Below, piece by piece: positions 24,745 to 34,600 of a stretch of 64,000 bases of DNA. Both the position numbers and the translations under genes were made by a program. The stretch is taken from contig NZ_FXWG01000001.1 of assembly GCF_900177715.1 (NCBI RefSeq), positions 248,001 through 312,000 on the forward strand, in the 5' to 3' direction. The stretch comes from Altererythrobacter xiamenensis. Lineage in GTDB: Bacteria; Pseudomonadota; Alphaproteobacteria; Sphingomonadales; Sphingomonadaceae. The number at the start of each line of letters is the position of its first letter. Position 1 is the stretch's first letter. The notes under the pieces were generated by a model. The model saw only the letters and a list, made by a program, of their open reading frames with translations, ran no database searches and was not told the origin of the DNA.

Positions 24745-26208
24745 TCAAGAGAGCTTCCACTCCCAACCGAGCGGATCACCGTCCATCACCTCCACGCCCT
24801 TCGCCATAAGTTCGTCACGGATGGCGTCGCTGGTCGAGAAATCCTTCTCGGCCCGCGCTGCCTTGCGGCGGGCGAGCGCGTCCTCGATCTCTTCCTCGGA
24901 AATCTGCGCGTCCTTGGGGCGGATGCGCAGCGCTTCACGCGTCAGATCGAAAAGCCCGAGGCCGAGGACAGAGTCCATATCTTCGACGACCGCGCGTTTC
25001 GCGCCCGCATCGACCTTCTTGACTGACAGCGCCTCTTCCAAAGCCGTGAGCGCGATGGGCGTGTTGAGATCATCCGCCATCGCAGCATCGAATTTCTCGC
25101 GGATCGCTGCGAACTTCTGATGGGCGGGATCGCCCGCCGCAGCGTCTTTCAAACGCTCGACCGCCATCACCATCCGCTTGAGCCGCGTGAGCGCCGCCCC
25201 CAGCCCTTCCCAGCTGAACTCCAGCTCGCTGCGGTAATGCGCCTGCAGGCACATCATGCGGTAGGCGAGCGGGTGATAGCCCTTGTCGATCAGCAGCTGC
25301 AGACGCAGGAATTCGCCCGCGCTCTTGGACATCTTGCCGCTGCGCTCGACGAGAAAGTTGTTGTGCATCCAGATCTTAGCGCCCGAATGGGTCGCGACGT
25401 CTAAGCTCATGGATTTTCCGCCACATCCGCAGAACGCCTGGTTCTGCGCAATCTCGTTGGGATGGTGGATTTCGCGGTGGTCGATCCCCCCGGTGTGGAT
25501 GTCGAAGGGGAAACCGAGCAGTTTCTCGCCCATGACCGAGCATTCGAGATGCCAGCCGGGCGCGCCCTTACCCCAAGGCGAGTCCCACTCCATCTGGCGG
25601 GATTCGCCCGGGGGCGTCTTGCGCCAGATCGCGAAGTCGGCGGCGTTGCGCTTGCCCTCGACCGTGTCGATACGGCCTTCCCCTTCTTCGGTGACGGCCC
25701 GTGCAAGCTTGCCATAATCCTCGACGGTAGAGACATCGAAGTAGAGACCGCTCTCGATTTCGTAGCAATGCTCGTCCGCGATGCTCTTCGCGAACTCCAG
25801 CATTTCGTCGATGTAGTCCGTCGCGACCGACCACTTTGCCGGCTCTCGGATGTTGAGCGCCTTTACGTCGGCCCAGTATGCCTCGGTATAATGCTTGGCG
25901 ATGTCCCAGATCGACTGCGCTTTCTCCGCAGCCATTTTCTCCATCTTGTCCTCGCCCGCATCGGCATCGTCCGTCAGGTGGCCGACATCGGTGATGTTGA
26001 TGATGTGGGTGAGTGCGTAGCCCTTCCAGCTCAGCGTCCGGCCAAGGATGTCCGCAAAGACATAGGCGCGCATGTTGCCGATATGCGGATAGTTATAGAC
26101 CGTCGGGCCGCAGGTATAGACGCGTGCCTCGCCCGGATGGACGGGCTCGAAGGTCTCGAGCTGGCGGGTCAGCGAATTGAAAAGCTTGAGCGGTACGGCG
26201 TCGGTCAT
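24745..26208 (-). CDS. cysS: Cysteine--tRNA ligase
   Basis: A class I aminoacyl-tRNA synthetase of 487 residues. Zinc-binding CGPTVYNYPHIGN contains the HIGH-like motif, and the second signature is KMSKS (ERSGKMSKSAGEF). The C-terminal helical anticodon domain ends DPLGWEWKLS. The ATG at 26208 (MTDAVPLKLFNS) is the family start. The in-frame extension to 26325 encodes low-complexity residues and would enter the nitroreductase gene. Confidence 0.96.
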   Translation of the reverse strand: MTDAVPLKLFNSLTRQLETFEPVHPGEARVYTCGPTVYNYPHIGNMRAYVFADILGRTLSWKGYALTHIINITDVGHLTDDADAGEDKMEKMAAEKAQSIWDIAKHYTEAYWADVKALNIREPAKWSVATDYIDEMLEFAKSIADEHCYEIESGLYFDVSTVEDYGKLARAVTEEGEGRIDTVEGKRNAADFAIWRKTPPGESRQMEWDSPWGKGAPGWHLECSVMGEKLLGFPFDIHTGGIDHREIHHPNEIAQNQAFCGCGGKSMSLDVATHSGAKIWMHNNFLVERSGKMSKSAGEFLRLQLLIDKGYHPLAYRMMCLQAHYRSELEFSWEGLGAALTRLKRMVMAVERLKDAAAGDPAHQKFAAIREKFDAAMADDLNTPIALTALEEALSVKKVDAGAKRAVVEDMDSVLGLGLFDLTREALRIRPKDAQISEEEIEDALARRKAARAEKDFSTSDAIRDELMAKGVEVMDGDPLGWEWKLS

Positions 26209-26242
26209 GATGCGCGCGCTTTGCGGCGGCGCGTCGGCAAAA

Positions 26243-26917
26243 TCAATCCCAGCCTTCCCAGCGGATCGATTCGGAAATGTCGGCGCGCGGCACGTCGAAG
26301 CTGTTGATCGGCGCGTCGGGGTCACGGTGGCCGACAGCGATCCCGCAGAAGAAGGTATGATCCTCCGGGATTTCGACCACTTCGCGGATCTGCGGCGAAT
26401 AGACCGCCCAGGCCTCCTGGTAGCAGGTGTCGAGCCCTTCCTCGCGCGCCAGCAGGCCGATGGTCTGCATCCACATGCCGATGTCCGACCACTGCGGCGG
26501 CCCCATATACTTGGGCGTGTGGATCAGCATCAGCACCGGCGCACCGAAGGCGCGGAAGTTCTCGGCAAACCACATCAGCCGCTTGGCCTTGTCCTCGCGC
26601 GGGATTTCGAGCGCAGCATACATCGCCTCACCCACTCCGAAGCGGCGCTCCTCGTAAGCCCCCTCAAGCTCGGGCGGATAGATGTGATATTCGGGCGCAT
26701 GGGCGGCGCGACCCTTGGGAAACTCCTCGGCAATCCGTGCGAAGAGTGTCTGCATCGGCTCGCCCGTCAGCACCACCGCGTTCCACGGCTGGGTATTGCC
26801 GCCGCTGGGCGAACGCTGTGATTTCTCGAGAATGCGGGTGAGCACCGCGCGGTCGACCTTCTGGTCGGTGAACTTGCGGACGCTGCGGCGCGTCGCGACG
26901 GCTTCGGATACGTTCAA
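26243..26917 (-). CDS. Nitroreductase family protein
   Basis: A 224-residue FMN-dependent NAD(P)H oxidoreductase. N-terminal TRRSVRKFTDQKVD supplies FMN-phosphate contacts, SPSGGNTQPWNAVVL is the core flavin loop, and the C-terminal region holds IAVGHRDPDAPIN. The natural substrate is unknown; the family reduces nitroaromatics, quinones and similar compounds. The start is a TTG at 26917 with a GAGGA site, directly abutting the TAG of the upstream secreted-protein gene. Confidence 0.9.
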   Translation of the reverse strand: MNVSEAVATRRSVRKFTDQKVDRAVLTRILEKSQRSPSGGNTQPWNAVVLTGEPMQTLFARIAEEFPKGRAAHAPEYHIYPPELEGAYEERRFGVGEAMYAALEIPREDKAKRLMWFAENFRAFGAPVLMLIHTPKYMGPPQWSDIGMWMQTIGLLAREEGLDTCYQEAWAVYSPQIREVVEIPEDHTFFCGIAVGHRDPDAPINSFDVPRADISESIRWEGWD

Positions 26918-27388
26918 CTAATCGTCCTCGTCTGTATAATCGCGTTTCCACATTTCTTCGGCGGCACGACGTTCATCGGATAACGTTCTGCCTACAGGCG
27001 GTGTCAAATAGGTGTTCGCTGGAGGCTCCAATGAGCCGCACCGTTCCACACGATCAGGTTCAGGAACCCGCAAGACATTGAATCCGCCGAGATTGTTACG
27101 GCGTAAAAGCCAGGTTCGAGTTTTGCTCACATATGATGAATGCAAAACCGCTAGTGTCTCGATTTTCCTTTGCTGCAATTCGCCGTCGATGACTTTTTTG
27201 ACCTTGAGGTCTACAAACCAGGGCCAACCAATGACAATGTAACCGGGTTCATTCGGAATTGGCGTAGGTACCTGCGAGACTGCACGAGCCCTGACTTTAA
27301 GGTCGTAGCATTCCGAATCTTGAGCCACTGCCGCACCGTGGACCGACATGCCGAGGCAAGCCCACAAGATCGGCCAAACCGCCCTCAA
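26918..27388 (-). CDS. Hypothetical exported protein
   Basis: A 156-residue protein. Its signal peptide ([19 protein letters not shown], cleaved near 22) is followed by a beta-rich body with a [18 protein letters not shown] stretch and two cysteines (C27 in SECYDL and one in VERCGSL) that could form a disulfide. It has no recognised family. Its base composition is less GC-rich than that of the flanking genes. It overlaps the cobT stop by 4 nt and abuts the nitroreductase start. Confidence 0.6.
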   Translation of the reverse strand: MRAVWPILWACLGMSVHGAAVAQDSECYDLKVRARAVSQVPTPIPNEPGYIVIGWPWFVDLKVKKVIDGELQQRKIETLAVLHSSYVSKTRTWLLRRNNLGGFNVLRVPEPDRVERCGSLEPPANTYLTPPVGRTLSDERRAAEEMWKRDYTDEDD

Positions 27389-29223
27389 CGCCTGCCCCGC
27401 TTCTCATCCTCGAACAGTTCGGCGAGCTGTTCGATGATCGTGCCCCCAAGCTGTTCGACATCCATGATCGTCACCGCGCGGCGGTAATAGCGCGTCACAT
27501 CGTGGCCGATGCCGATCGCCACCAGCTGCACCGGCGAGACGTTCTCGATCCACTCGATCACCTTGCGCAAATGCGCCTCGAGATAGCCCGCGCTGTTCAC
27601 GCTGAGCGTCGAATCATCGACCGGTGCGCCGTCGGAAATCACCATCAGGATGCGGCGATCCTCGCGCCGGCCGATCAGCCGGTTGTGCGCCCACATCAGC
27701 GCTTCGCCGTCGATGTTTTCCTTGAGCAGTCCTTCGCGCATCATCAGGCCGAGATTGCGGCGCGCGCGGCGCCACGGCTCGTCGGCCTTCTTGTAGATGA
27801 TATGGCGCAGATCGTTGAGGCGCCCCGGATTGCCCGGTTTACCATCGGCGAGCCAAGCCTCACGGCTCTGCCCGCCCTTCCACGCGCGGGTGGTGAAGCC
27901 GAGAATCTCGGTCTTCACGCCGCTGCGCTCCAGCGTGCGGGCGAGAATGTCCGCGCTGATCGCGGCGATGCTGATCGGCCGTCCGCGCATGGAGCCGGAG
28001 TTGTCGATCAGCAGGGTTACGATCGTGTCCTTGAACTCGACGTCCTTCTCGGTCTTGTAGGCGAGCGCGGTGCCGGGCGAGACGATCACGCGCGGCAGGC
28101 GCGAGGCATCGACGATCCCGTCTTCCTGGTCGAAATCCCAGCTGCGGTTCTGCTGCGCCATCAGGCGGCGCTGGAGACGGTTGGCGAGCCGCGTCACCAC
28201 GCCCTGCAGGCCGGTCAGCTGGCTGTCGAGATAGGCGCGCAGTCGGTCGAGCTCTTCGGCATCACACAGCTCGGGCGCGGCAATTTCCTCATCGAAACGC
28301 TCGGTATAGGCATGATAGTCGAGGTCCATCGGGATCTCGCCCTGCGGCCGGTTGGGCCGCACCGGCATCATGCCTTCTTCGCCCTCGTCACCGGGCTCGC
28401 CTTCCGACATTTCCTGTTCGGAGGACTGTTCGGTCTCGCCTTCGCCCTCGGCCTCACCTTCGGCCATTTCGCCAGCGGCTTCGGAGCCTTGCGGCTCGCC
28501 CTGACCTTCGCTTTCGTCGTCGCCTTCCTGTTCCTGCTCGTCCTGCCCCTCTTCGTCCTCGCCCTGATCGTTGTCACCCTCATCGGGCGCATCGGTCGGA
28601 TGGGTGAGGTCGAGATGCTGGAGCATGTCGAGGCTGAGCGACTGGAACGCCTCCTGATCATCGAGCGAAAGCGCGAGCGATTCGAAATCGTCGCCGACCT
28701 TCTCCTCGATGAAGTCGCGGACCATGTCGACGCCCGCCTGCGCGCGCTCGGGGATCGGCTCGCCCGTCAGCTTCTCGCGCACCATGAGCGAGAGCGCGGT
28801 CTGGATCGGCACGTCATTGGCGCTCTCGGCACGCGATATCGGATCGGACGCGGTGCGCATCTCGACCGCGCTTTCGAGGTTGGCGCGAATACCGCTGTAA
28901 TTGTTCGCACCCAGCGCTTCATAGCGGGCCTGCTCGATCGCATCATAGCAGGCGCGCGCCACCGGTTCGGGCGGCGCGTGCTTGGAATGCAGCCCCTCGT
29001 TATGGTGGCGCAGCTTGAGCGCGAAACTGTCGGCGAAACCGCGCGCCTCGCTCACCTGTTCCTGCGGCAAATCGCGCGCTGGCAGGGGCACGCGAAAATG
29101 CTTGCCCGAAGCAGTGGGAGAATCAGCGCTCCAAGCGACTTCGACCTCGGCCTCCCGCGCAAGCGCGCGGCTGGCGCCGGTCAGCGCCTGCTTGAATTTG
29201 TCGAGAGGGGTTTCTTCAGCCAT
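27385..29223 (-). CDS. cobT: Cobaltochelatase subunit CobT
   Basis: A 612-residue subunit of the aerobic ATP-dependent cobaltochelatase. The N-terminal domain is followed by a long acidic Glu/Asp/Gln tract (about 215-300) and a C-terminal von Willebrand A domain with the MIDAS motif DNSGSMRG. CobT forms a AAA+ complex with CobS that drives cobalt insertion by CobN. No cobS or cobN is adjacent: its neighbours are a transaldolase-like gene and an unrelated exported protein. Confidence 0.95.
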   Translation of the reverse strand: MAEETPLDKFKQALTGASRALAREAEVEVAWSADSPTASGKHFRVPLPARDLPQEQVSEARGFADSFALKLRHHNEGLHSKHAPPEPVARACYDAIEQARYEALGANNYSGIRANLESAVEMRTASDPISRAESANDVPIQTALSLMVREKLTGEPIPERAQAGVDMVRDFIEEKVGDDFESLALSLDDQEAFQSLSLDMLQHLDLTHPTDAPDEGDNDQGEDEEGQDEQEQEGDDESEGQGEPQGSEAAGEMAEGEAEGEGETEQSSEQEMSEGEPGDEGEEGMMPVRPNRPQGEIPMDLDYHAYTERFDEEIAAPELCDAEELDRLRAYLDSQLTGLQGVVTRLANRLQRRLMAQQNRSWDFDQEDGIVDASRLPRVIVSPGTALAYKTEKDVEFKDTIVTLLIDNSGSMRGRPISIAAISADILARTLERSGVKTEILGFTTRAWKGGQSREAWLADGKPGNPGRLNDLRHIIYKKADEPWRRARRNLGLMMREGLLKENIDGEALMWAHNRLIGRREDRRILMVISDGAPVDDSTLSVNSAGYLEAHLRKVIEWIENVSPVQLVAIGIGHDVTRYYRRAVTIMDVEQLGGTIIEQLAELFEDEKRGRR

Positions 29224-29243
29224 TCAGTCGGGGTGTTTCGCGG

Positions 29244-29897
29244 TCAGATGATGCTCTGGCCGGTCTTTTCCCAGTCGGCGAGGAAGCCTTCAATCCCCTT
29301 ATCTGTGAGGACGTGGTTGAAGAGCTGCTTGATCACCTTGGGCGGCGCAGTCATCACGTCTGCGCCAATCTTGGCCGCCTGCAGCACGTGAGTGACGTGG
29401 CGGACCGAGGCGACGAGGATTTCGGTTTCGAAGCCGTAATTGCTGTAGATCAGGTTGATGTCGGCAATTAGCTCCATCCCGTCGAAGCCGTTGTCGTCAT
29501 GCCGCCCGACGAAGGGGCTGACGAAAGTCGCGCCCGCCTTCGCTGCGAGCAACGCCTGGTTGGCCGAGAAGCACAGCGTGACGTTCACCATCGTGCCGTC
29601 TTCGGTCAACGCCTTGCAGGTCTTGAGTCCGTCGATCGTCAGCGGCACCTTGATGCAGACATTGTCCGCGATCTTCCGCAGGACTTCGGCCTCTTTCATC
29701 ATGGTTTCGTGGTCGAGCGCGACGACCTCTGCAGAGACGGGACCATCCACGATGGCGCAGATTTCCCTGGTCACTTCCATGAAGTCGCGGCCCGACTTGT
29801 GGATCAGCGAGGGGTTGGTGGTGACCCCGTCGAGGAGGCCGGTGGCGGCCAGTTCCTTGATGTCGTCGAGTTCGGCGGTGTCGGCGAAGAATTTCAT
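29244..29897 (-). CDS. Transaldolase-like fructose-6-phosphate aldolase family protein
   Basis: A 217-residue short transaldolase of the TalC/FSA group. The Schiff-base lysine is K83 in [10 protein letters not shown]-terminal [22 protein letters not shown] and [13 protein letters not shown] are typical. The small size marks the decameric single-domain class, whose members act as true transaldolases or as fructose-6-phosphate aldolases; the sequence alone does not decide which. It lies 20 nt upstream of cobT on the same strand. Confidence 0.93.
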   Translation of the reverse strand: MKFFADTAELDDIKELAATGLLDGVTTNPSLIHKSGRDFMEVTREICAIVDGPVSAEVVALDHETMMKEAEVLRKIADNVCIKVPLTIDGLKTCKALTEDGTMVNVTLCFSANQALLAAKAGATFVSPFVGRHDDNGFDGMELIADINLIYSNYGFETEILVASVRHVTHVLQAAKIGADVMTAPPKVIKQLFNHVLTDKGIEGFLADWEKTGQSII

Positions 29898-30000
29898 GTG
29901 CGATGCGCTCCGGCGTCAGGTTTGCGATTCTCGCACCGCTATAGCGCGCTCACGCCGCGAGGCCACCCTCGCGCTGGTGCTCATCCGCTGCGATTTTCAG

Positions 30001-30702
30001 CTATAACGCGCCCTCCGCACCGAATACGCCGATGATTACTGCGTCATTGGTGGAGCGCGGATCGCGGCGGATCGCCTCTTCCTCGAAGCCGATTTCCTGC
30101 CAGATCGCATCGTTGATATTGCCCGACAGGCGCTGCGCGATCGAGCCGACGTCGGCCCCTACTGCAGCACTGACCAATTGTCCGACCAGAGGATCGGAGG
30201 CGATCTCGATGGCGCGGCCAAGTTCGGGCACCATCGCCTCGATCAGCTGGCCGCCCATTTCGCCGCGCAGGAAGCTCGTCGCCGCGCGGGGGCCGCCTCG
30301 CACCAGAGCCACGGCGTTCTCGATGCCGACTACCCGCACCGCGTCAGCCACGATCGGCGCGGCGCGATAGGAACCTTCGATCGCGATGTCGGCAAATGCA
30401 TCCTCCAGCCGGTTTTTGAACAGAGCGGAGGTGAGAATATCGGACAGGATATCGCCGCGCGTGCCGAGCAGATTGCCGAGACCGATGCGCGTCACCTGGT
30501 CGTCCCAGTAACCGCCGGGAGCAGTCAGACGTGCGAAGGCGCGTTCGCTCGACAGCAGCAACATGCGGCGGATCGCTTCGGTGAAGCTGAAGGCCGGCAA
30601 GGTTGAGCAGGCCGGCAATGCCAGCAGCGTCGCGCTCGCCATCGCTCCGCCCAGAAAGGCGCGTCGTGTCGGTACTCGTTCGTTCAAAGCGTTCATATCC
30701 AT
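30001..30702 (-). CDS. DUF4197 domain-containing lipoprotein
   Basis: A 233-residue exported helical protein. TRRAFLGGAMASATLLALPAC combines a twin-arginine-like motif with a lipobox cysteine at about residue 32. The rest is DUF4197: FTEAIRRMLLLSSERAFARL, YWDDQVTRIGLG and the C-terminal NDAIWQEIGFEEEAIR. Function is unknown. The start at 30702 has an AAGGAG site 7 nt upstream. Divergent from priA across about 38 bp. Confidence 0.82.
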   Translation of the reverse strand: MDMNALNERVPTRRAFLGGAMASATLLALPACSTLPAFSFTEAIRRMLLLSSERAFARLTAPGGYWDDQVTRIGLGNLLGTRGDILSDILTSALFKNRLEDAFADIAIEGSYRAAPIVADAVRVVGIENAVALVRGGPRAATSFLRGEMGGQLIEAMVPELGRAIEIASDPLVGQLVSAAVGADVGSIAQRLSGNINDAIWQEIGFEEEAIRRDPRSTNDAVIIGVFGAEGAL

Positions 30703-30740
30703 CGGCTATCTCCTTGCCGCCAGCCCCAGGCAATGCCCAT

Positions 30741-32918
30741 ATGCACGGACACATGAACCGCGTCCGACTTCTCGTATTCAATGCCGCAATTGGCGCGCTC
30801 GACTACAAAGTGCCCGAGGGCATGACGGTCGAGCCGGGCTCGGTCGTGCTTGCGCCGCTCGGCCCGCGTCAGATCACCGGCATTGTATGGGACGAGAAAC
30901 GCCTGCCTGCGAACGACGTTCCGGCGAGCAAGCTGCGCGCGCTGGTCGAGGTCATGCCGGTGCCGCCGCTTTCGGCCCCCTTGCGGCGGCTGATCGAGTG
31001 GACGGCGGACTATTATTGCGCCCCGATGAGCGCGGTGGCGCGCATGGTGATTTCCAGCGGAGGCGCGCTCAACGGCCCCGCGACGATGACCGAATATCGC
31101 CTGTCGGGCGGCATGCCGGAACGGATGACCCCGCAGCGCGAAGTCGCGATGGAAGCGCTCGAAGGCGAGCAGGCGACGATCCGCGAACTGGCGGGGATCG
31201 CGGGCGTTTCGGAAGGCGTGCTGCGCGGGCTGGTCAACCAGGGCGTGATCGAGCCGGTCAGCGTTGCGATCGACCGCCCCTTCCCGCCTGCCGATCCCGA
31301 CTACGACATCCCCGAGCTCGAACCGGAACAGCGCGAAGTCGCGGACCGTCTGAACGAGGCGGTGAAGGCGCGCACATTCGCGCCCTTCCTGCTCGATGGC
31401 GTCACCGGTTCGGGCAAGACCGAGACCTATTTCGAACCGATGGCCGAGGCGGTGCGGATGGGACGGCAAGTGCTGGTCCTCCTGCCCGAGATCGCGCTCA
31501 CCGAGAACTTCCTCAAGCGCTTTGAGGCCCGCTTCGGTGCCTCTCCGGTGCTGTGGCATTCCTCGCTCAAATCCACCGAGCGGCGGCGGGCATGGCGCGC
31601 CATCGCGGATGGTACGGCGCAGGTGGTCGTCGGTGCGCGTTCGGCGCTGTTCCTGCCCTACAGGAACCTCGGCCTGATCGTCGTCGACGAGGCGCATGAG
31701 GTGAGCTTCAAGCAGGACGACGGCGTGCGCTACAACGCGCGTGACGTTTCGGTGATGCGCGCCCGGTTCGAGGGCTTTCCGGTGGTTCTGGCGAGCGCCA
31801 CCCCCGCGCTCGAAAGCCTGCAGATGGCCGAAAGCGGCGTTTACGAAAAGCTCGACCTCCACAGCCGCTATGGCGGGGCGGAACTGCCGCATATCGAGCG
31901 GATCGACCTCACCGAAGAGAAACCCGGCGCGGGTCGCTGGCTCGCGCCGCGGCTGGTGGCCGCGCTGGAAGACCGGCTGGCGAAAGGCGAGCAGTCGCTG
32001 CTGTTTTTGAACCGCCGCGGGTTTGCGCCGCTGACGCTGTGCCGCAATTGCGGCTTTCGCTTCCAGTGCCCCAACTGCAGCGCCTGGCTGGTCGAACATC
32101 GCCTCTCGCGCCGCCTCGCCTGCCATCACTGCGGCCACGAAACGCAGCCGCCCGATGCCTGCCCCGAATGCGGCGAGCCCGATTGCCTTGTCGCCTGCGG
32201 CCCCGGCGTTGAACGCATCGCCGACGAGGTCGCGGAAATTCTTCCGGAGGCGCGCGTGGCCATCGCCACTTCCGACACGCTCAATTCGCCGGAGCGGGCG
32301 GCGCAGTTCATCGCCGAGGCGGAAAGCGGCGCGGTCGATATCATCGTCGGCACGCAGCTCGTCACCAAGGGTTTCCACTTCCCCGAACTGACGCTGGTGG
32401 GCGTAGTCGATGCCGATCTCGGTCTCGAAGGCGGGGACTTGCGCGCAGCCGAGCGGACCTACCAGCAGATCGCGCAGGTCGCAGGGCGCGCCGGGCGCGG
32501 CGCAAAACCGGGCGAAGTCTTTCTCCAGACTCGGCATCCCACCGCGCCGGTCATTGCCGCACTGGCGGACGGTGACCGCGAGGCCTTCTACGAGGCGGAA
32601 ACCGAAGCGAGGCGCATGGTCGGCGCTCCACCGTTCGGTCGTTGGGCTGCGATCATCATTTCCTCCGAAGACGATGCCGAGGCGCGCGAAGCTGCCAACC
32701 GGCTGGGGGCGAGCCGGCCCAAGGTGGATGAGCTCATGATCCTCGGCCCCGCCCCCGCCCCGCTAGCTCTGCTGCGCGGGCGCTATCGCTACCGCTTTCT
32801 CGTCAACGCGCGCCGCTCGGTCGAATTGCAGCGGATCATCACCGGCTGGATTTCCGGCCAGAACTTCGCACCGGGCGTTCGCGTAGGCGTCGACATCGAT
32901 CCTTACAGCTTTGTGTAG
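30741..32918 (+). CDS. priA: Replication restart helicase PriA
   Basis: A primosomal 3'-to-5' helicase of about 725 residues that reloads the replisome at stalled forks. It has an N-terminal 3'DNA-binding domain (about 1-110), Walker A TGSGKTET (from about 222), a DEAH box (VVDEAHE), and zinc-binding cysteines in CRNCGFRFQCPNC, CHHCG and CPECGEPDC. The C-terminal helicase lobe contains GTQLVTKGFHFPEL and QVAGRAGRG. The start is probably ATG 30741 or 30753; the longer in-frame reading would overlap the divergent DUF4197 gene. Confidence 0.95.
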   Translation: MHGHMNRVRLLVFNAAIGALDYKVPEGMTVEPGSVVLAPLGPRQITGIVWDEKRLPANDVPASKLRALVEVMPVPPLSAPLRRLIEWTADYYCAPMSAVARMVISSGGALNGPATMTEYRLSGGMPERMTPQREVAMEALEGEQATIRELAGIAGVSEGVLRGLVNQGVIEPVSVAIDRPFPPADPDYDIPELEPEQREVADRLNEAVKARTFAPFLLDGVTGSGKTETYFEPMAEAVRMGRQVLVLLPEIALTENFLKRFEARFGASPVLWHSSLKSTERRRAWRAIADGTAQVVVGARSALFLPYRNLGLIVVDEAHEVSFKQDDGVRYNARDVSVMRARFEGFPVVLASATPALESLQMAESGVYEKLDLHSRYGGAELPHIERIDLTEEKPGAGRWLAPRLVAALEDRLAKGEQSLLFLNRRGFAPLTLCRNCGFRFQCPNCSAWLVEHRLSRRLACHHCGHETQPPDACPECGEPDCLVACGPGVERIADEVAEILPEARVAIATSDTLNSPERAAQFIAEAESGAVDIIVGTQLVTKGFHFPELTLVGVVDADLGLEGGDLRAAERTYQQIAQVAGRAGRGAKPGEVFLQTRHPTAPVIAALADGDREAFYEAETEARRMVGAPPFGRWAAIIISSEDDAEAREAANRLGASRPKVDELMILGPAPAPLALLRGRYRYRFLVNARRSVELQRIITGWISGQNFAPGVRVGVDIDPYSFV

Positions 32919-32997
32919 TAAGGATTTAATCCCCCTCGGCGGTTGAGTTTCAGCCCGGGCTTGATACTATCGATCGGTAGAATGGGGTCGGGGGATC

Positions 32998-34554
32998 ATG
33001 AAAAAGCTTTCGAAATATTGGTTCGTATTTCTTGCAATGTTCATCGCCGCGCCGGGTCACGCTGAGACCTGGTATCGCGCTGATACGCATCATTTCACGA
33101 TTTTCAGCGATGGCCAGGAGAAGCAGCTCGAGGAGTTTGCTCACGAGGCCGAGAAGTTCGACGCGCTGATGCGGCTGGCCTTTCAGGTGCGGCCGGAGGC
33201 CGATCCGGCAAAGCTCAACATCTACCTCGTCTCGAGCGCAGACGATGTGCAAAAGCTGGTCGATATGAACAATATCGCCGGTATATATTTCGCTCGCACG
33301 GATGGCAGCTTTGCCATTTCGAACCGGCAGAAGACCCGATCGCGGGACCGCCTGTCGGGCAAGAGAACCCTGTTCCATGAATATGCGCATCATTTCATGT
33401 TCAACAACTTGCATGTGCCTGCGCCTGCCTGGCTAGTCGAAGGTTTTGCAGAGTTCGTCGCCACGGCCGAGTTCAAGAAGAACGGGGAATGGTATTTCGG
33501 CAAACCCGCATTCCATCGCGCTGCAGAAATCGAATATGCGCCCCGGATCCCCATCGATCTCCTGCTGACCGTGAGGCCCAGTCAGATAAAGGGCGATGGC
33601 GCATCAGCATTCTACGGCTGGTCATGGGCGCTGACCCACATGCTTTATCTCGAATCTCCCGAGGCCGGAAAACAGGTCGACCGATATCTGCGCCGGATCA
33701 ATCGCGGCGAGACGTCACTCGACGCGGCGCGTGCGGAGTTTGGCGACCTCGATGAATTGGAAAAGGAATTGAGAGGCTATGTGAAAGGCCGCATGACGTT
33801 CAAGAAATCCAATCTGGCTCTTCCCTATCGTGACGATGTCCAAGTCACACGTTTGAGCGAAGCGGAGTCCGCCACCCTCGCCCTCAAACTCAGGCGTCTT
33901 GGCGGAGCGGATCTCGCTGAAACGCGCGATGCACTTACGGCCGCAACGGCAAGCGGAGATGCCGAAGCCTGGTACCAGCTGGGCCGCGCAGAATACGATC
34001 TCGCTCTGTCTGCCGACAGTGCAGCCGATGCCGAAGAAACATCGCCGGATTTCTCGGCTGCCAGAGCGGCCCTGAAAAACGCGTTGGCCGCAGACGCCGA
34101 GCACGTACATGCGAATGTTCTCATGGGTGAGTTGGAGATCGCCCGCCTCGAAAGCATGGACCAACCCTATGTTGAGGAAGAGTGGAAGAATGCTCGCCGG
34201 TATATCAGCAAGGCTGCCGAACTCTCCCCTCGCGACCCCTATGCGCTGTTTGCCCTGGCGCAGAGCTATTCGCGCAGGGGGCATCGTGACGCGGTTGTCT
34301 CACCTTCCCTGAAGACCGCATTCGAGAGGGCTCCGGAATCACGTGAAATCCGGTTTGCCTATGCCATCGATCTCGCGAATAACGGTCAATTCGAAGCGGC
34401 CATCCAACTGCTCAGTATCCTCGCGAATGACCCGCACGGGGGCGACGCTGGCCGCGATGCGATCCGCAGGATTGAGGCAATGCGTGATGGATCTACGATA
34501 CTCGCCACCGATATTGCGCCGGTTATCGGAGAGACTTCGGACGAAGCCGACTGA
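32998..34554 (+). CDS. Exported gluzincin-like metallopeptidase with helical repeat tail
   Basis: A 518-residue protein with a signal peptide (residues 5-23, cleaved after GHAE-like). It carries the zinc motif HEYAH (127-131) followed by WLVEGFAEF; E148 is the likely third ligand, the peptidase-MA / M1-like arrangement. The C-terminal half (about 300-510) reads as TPR-like helical repeats (AWYQLGRAEYDLALSAD, PYALFALAQSYSRRG). This suggests an envelope protease or a scaffold with a protease domain. It is a single gene, divergent from nothing and 79 nt after priA. Confidence 0.75.
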   Translation: MKKLSKYWFVFLAMFIAAPGHAETWYRADTHHFTIFSDGQEKQLEEFAHEAEKFDALMRLAFQVRPEADPAKLNIYLVSSADDVQKLVDMNNIAGIYFARTDGSFAISNRQKTRSRDRLSGKRTLFHEYAHHFMFNNLHVPAPAWLVEGFAEFVATAEFKKNGEWYFGKPAFHRAAEIEYAPRIPIDLLLTVRPSQIKGDGASAFYGWSWALTHMLYLESPEAGKQVDRYLRRINRGETSLDAARAEFGDLDELEKELRGYVKGRMTFKKSNLALPYRDDVQVTRLSEAESATLALKLRRLGGADLAETRDALTAATASGDAEAWYQLGRAEYDLALSADSAADAEETSPDFSAARAALKNALAADAEHVHANVLMGELEIARLESMDQPYVEEEWKNARRYISKAAELSPRDPYALFALAQSYSRRGHRDAVVSPSLKTAFERAPESREIRFAYAIDLANNGQFEAAIQLLSILANDPHGGDAGRDAIRRIEAMRDGSTILATDIAPVIGETSDEAD

Positions 34555-34600
34555 TCGATCAATTGTCGGCACCGAAGTCTTCCTGTTGAGTTGATCGGTA

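Noticed and set aside
27502-29391. 629-codon plus-strand frame
   Set aside because: Antisense to cobT; the hydrophobic stretch it encodes is the mirror of the CobT acidic tract.
30693-32537. 614-codon minus-strand frame
   Set aside because: Antisense to priA, which has all helicase motifs.
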